7,106 bases of DNA from an uncultured Actinomycetes bacterium (GTDB lineage Bacteria > Actinomycetota > Actinomycetes > Nanopelagicales > Nanopelagicaceae). The notes under the pieces are model-generated. The model was not told the origin of the DNA. It worked only from the letters and a program-made list of their open reading frames with translations, and made no database searches. Location: assembly GCA_903897155.1 (NCBI GenBank), contig CAIUAO010000121.1:1-7106 (forward strand). Direction: 5' to 3'. Positions 7,019-7,106 of this stretch are shown piece by piece. The position numbers were made by a program, and so were the translations under genes. Position 1 is the stretch's first letter. The number at the start of each line of letters is the position of its first letter.

Positions 7019-7106
7019 GCGTCCAAGTAGCTTTGCTAAACAATTACTCGGTTTCTGGGTGACTTTTGTAACCATGTTTAAGAAGGTCAACACAGTTCAA
7101 TATCCT
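7011..7106 (+). CDS. nuoI: NADH-quinone oxidoreductase subunit I, 5' end (partial)
   Basis: The frame from ATG at 7011 stays open to the window edge and gives 32 residues beginning MTERPSSFAKQLLGFWVTF and continuing to TMFKKVNTVQYP. This matches the amphipathic N-terminal region of NuoI, where a phenylalanine-rich helix and a TMFKK...QYP segment precede the ferredoxin domain. NuoI is the subunit with two 4Fe-4S clusters (N6a, N6b) that passes electrons from NuoG to N2 and the quinone; its cysteine motifs lie beyond the window and cannot be checked. Position after nuoH agrees with the standard operon order. The first 8 bases overlap the end of nuoH in another frame. Identity rests on the short match plus gene order. 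Confidence 0.9.
   Translation, partial: MTERPSSFAKQLLGFWVTFVTMFKKVNTVQYP

Larger units (their letters stand above)
1..7106 (+). other. Internal segment of the nuo (complex I) operon
   Basis: Seven genes in the order nuoC-D-E-F-G-H-I run in one direction, with overlaps of 4 bases (192-195), 1 base (1532), 1 base (2161), 4 bases (3462-3465), 4 bases (5777-5780) and 8 bases (7011-7018). There is no intergenic base, and hence no room for an internal terminator or ordinary promoter outside coding sequence. A single polycistronic transcript with translational coupling is the natural reading. The promoter and nuoA-B would lie to the left and nuoJ-N to the right; neither is visible. Confidence 0.93.

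Noticed and set aside
1..7106. Search for a hidden novel system, such as an inserted cargo gene, defence gene or mobile element within the operon
   Set aside because: All bases are accounted for by complex I genes in canonical order with intact motifs and no insertion between or within them.

Overview
This window lies entirely inside a bacterial nuo operon, which encodes proton-pumping NADH:quinone oxidoreductase (respiratory complex I, NDH-1). In order, all on the + strand, it holds the 3' end of nuoC, complete nuoD, nuoE, nuoF, nuoG and nuoH, and the first 32 codons of nuoI. This is the canonical gene order for separate nuoC and nuoD genes. Each junction overlaps by 1, 4 or 8 bases, so no base is intergenic. 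I see no RNA gene, mobile element, CRISPR array, long repeat or terminator, and no convincing promoter.

The likely source is an actinobacterium with unusually low GC for that phylum (roughly 45% in lines sampled by eye). Actinobacterial traits, judged from remembered homologues such as mycobacterial Nuo proteins, are: the NuoD start of the core and its ...DPVMGGVDR end; NuoE and NuoH with C-terminal extensions; NuoF with EGFRGQPRLRPPFPAIAGLY; and NuoG with the WIPRRAGEPGAIQAGAL and LLPGGRPV blocks. Moderate GC and extreme packing would fit a streamlined planktonic lineage such as freshwater acI (Nanopelagicales), but that placement is inference.

The genes work as one machine. NuoE, NuoF and NuoG form the NADH dehydrogenase module: NADH is oxidised at FMN in NuoF, and electrons pass along the Fe-S clusters of NuoF and NuoG. 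NuoC, NuoD and NuoI form the connecting module leading to the quinone. NuoH is the membrane subunit that completes the quinone cavity and starts proton translocation. All Fe-S ligand cysteines expected in the complete genes are present (N1a in NuoE; N3 in NuoF; N1b, N5, N4 and N7 in NuoG), so the enzyme appears functional. The membrane-arm pump subunits (NuoJ-N) and the two NuoI clusters would lie beyond the right edge.

I found no undescribed system here. The points worth a second look are small: the packing, the mixed translation-start signals, the retained N7 ligands, the C-terminal extensions and the taxonomic signal.
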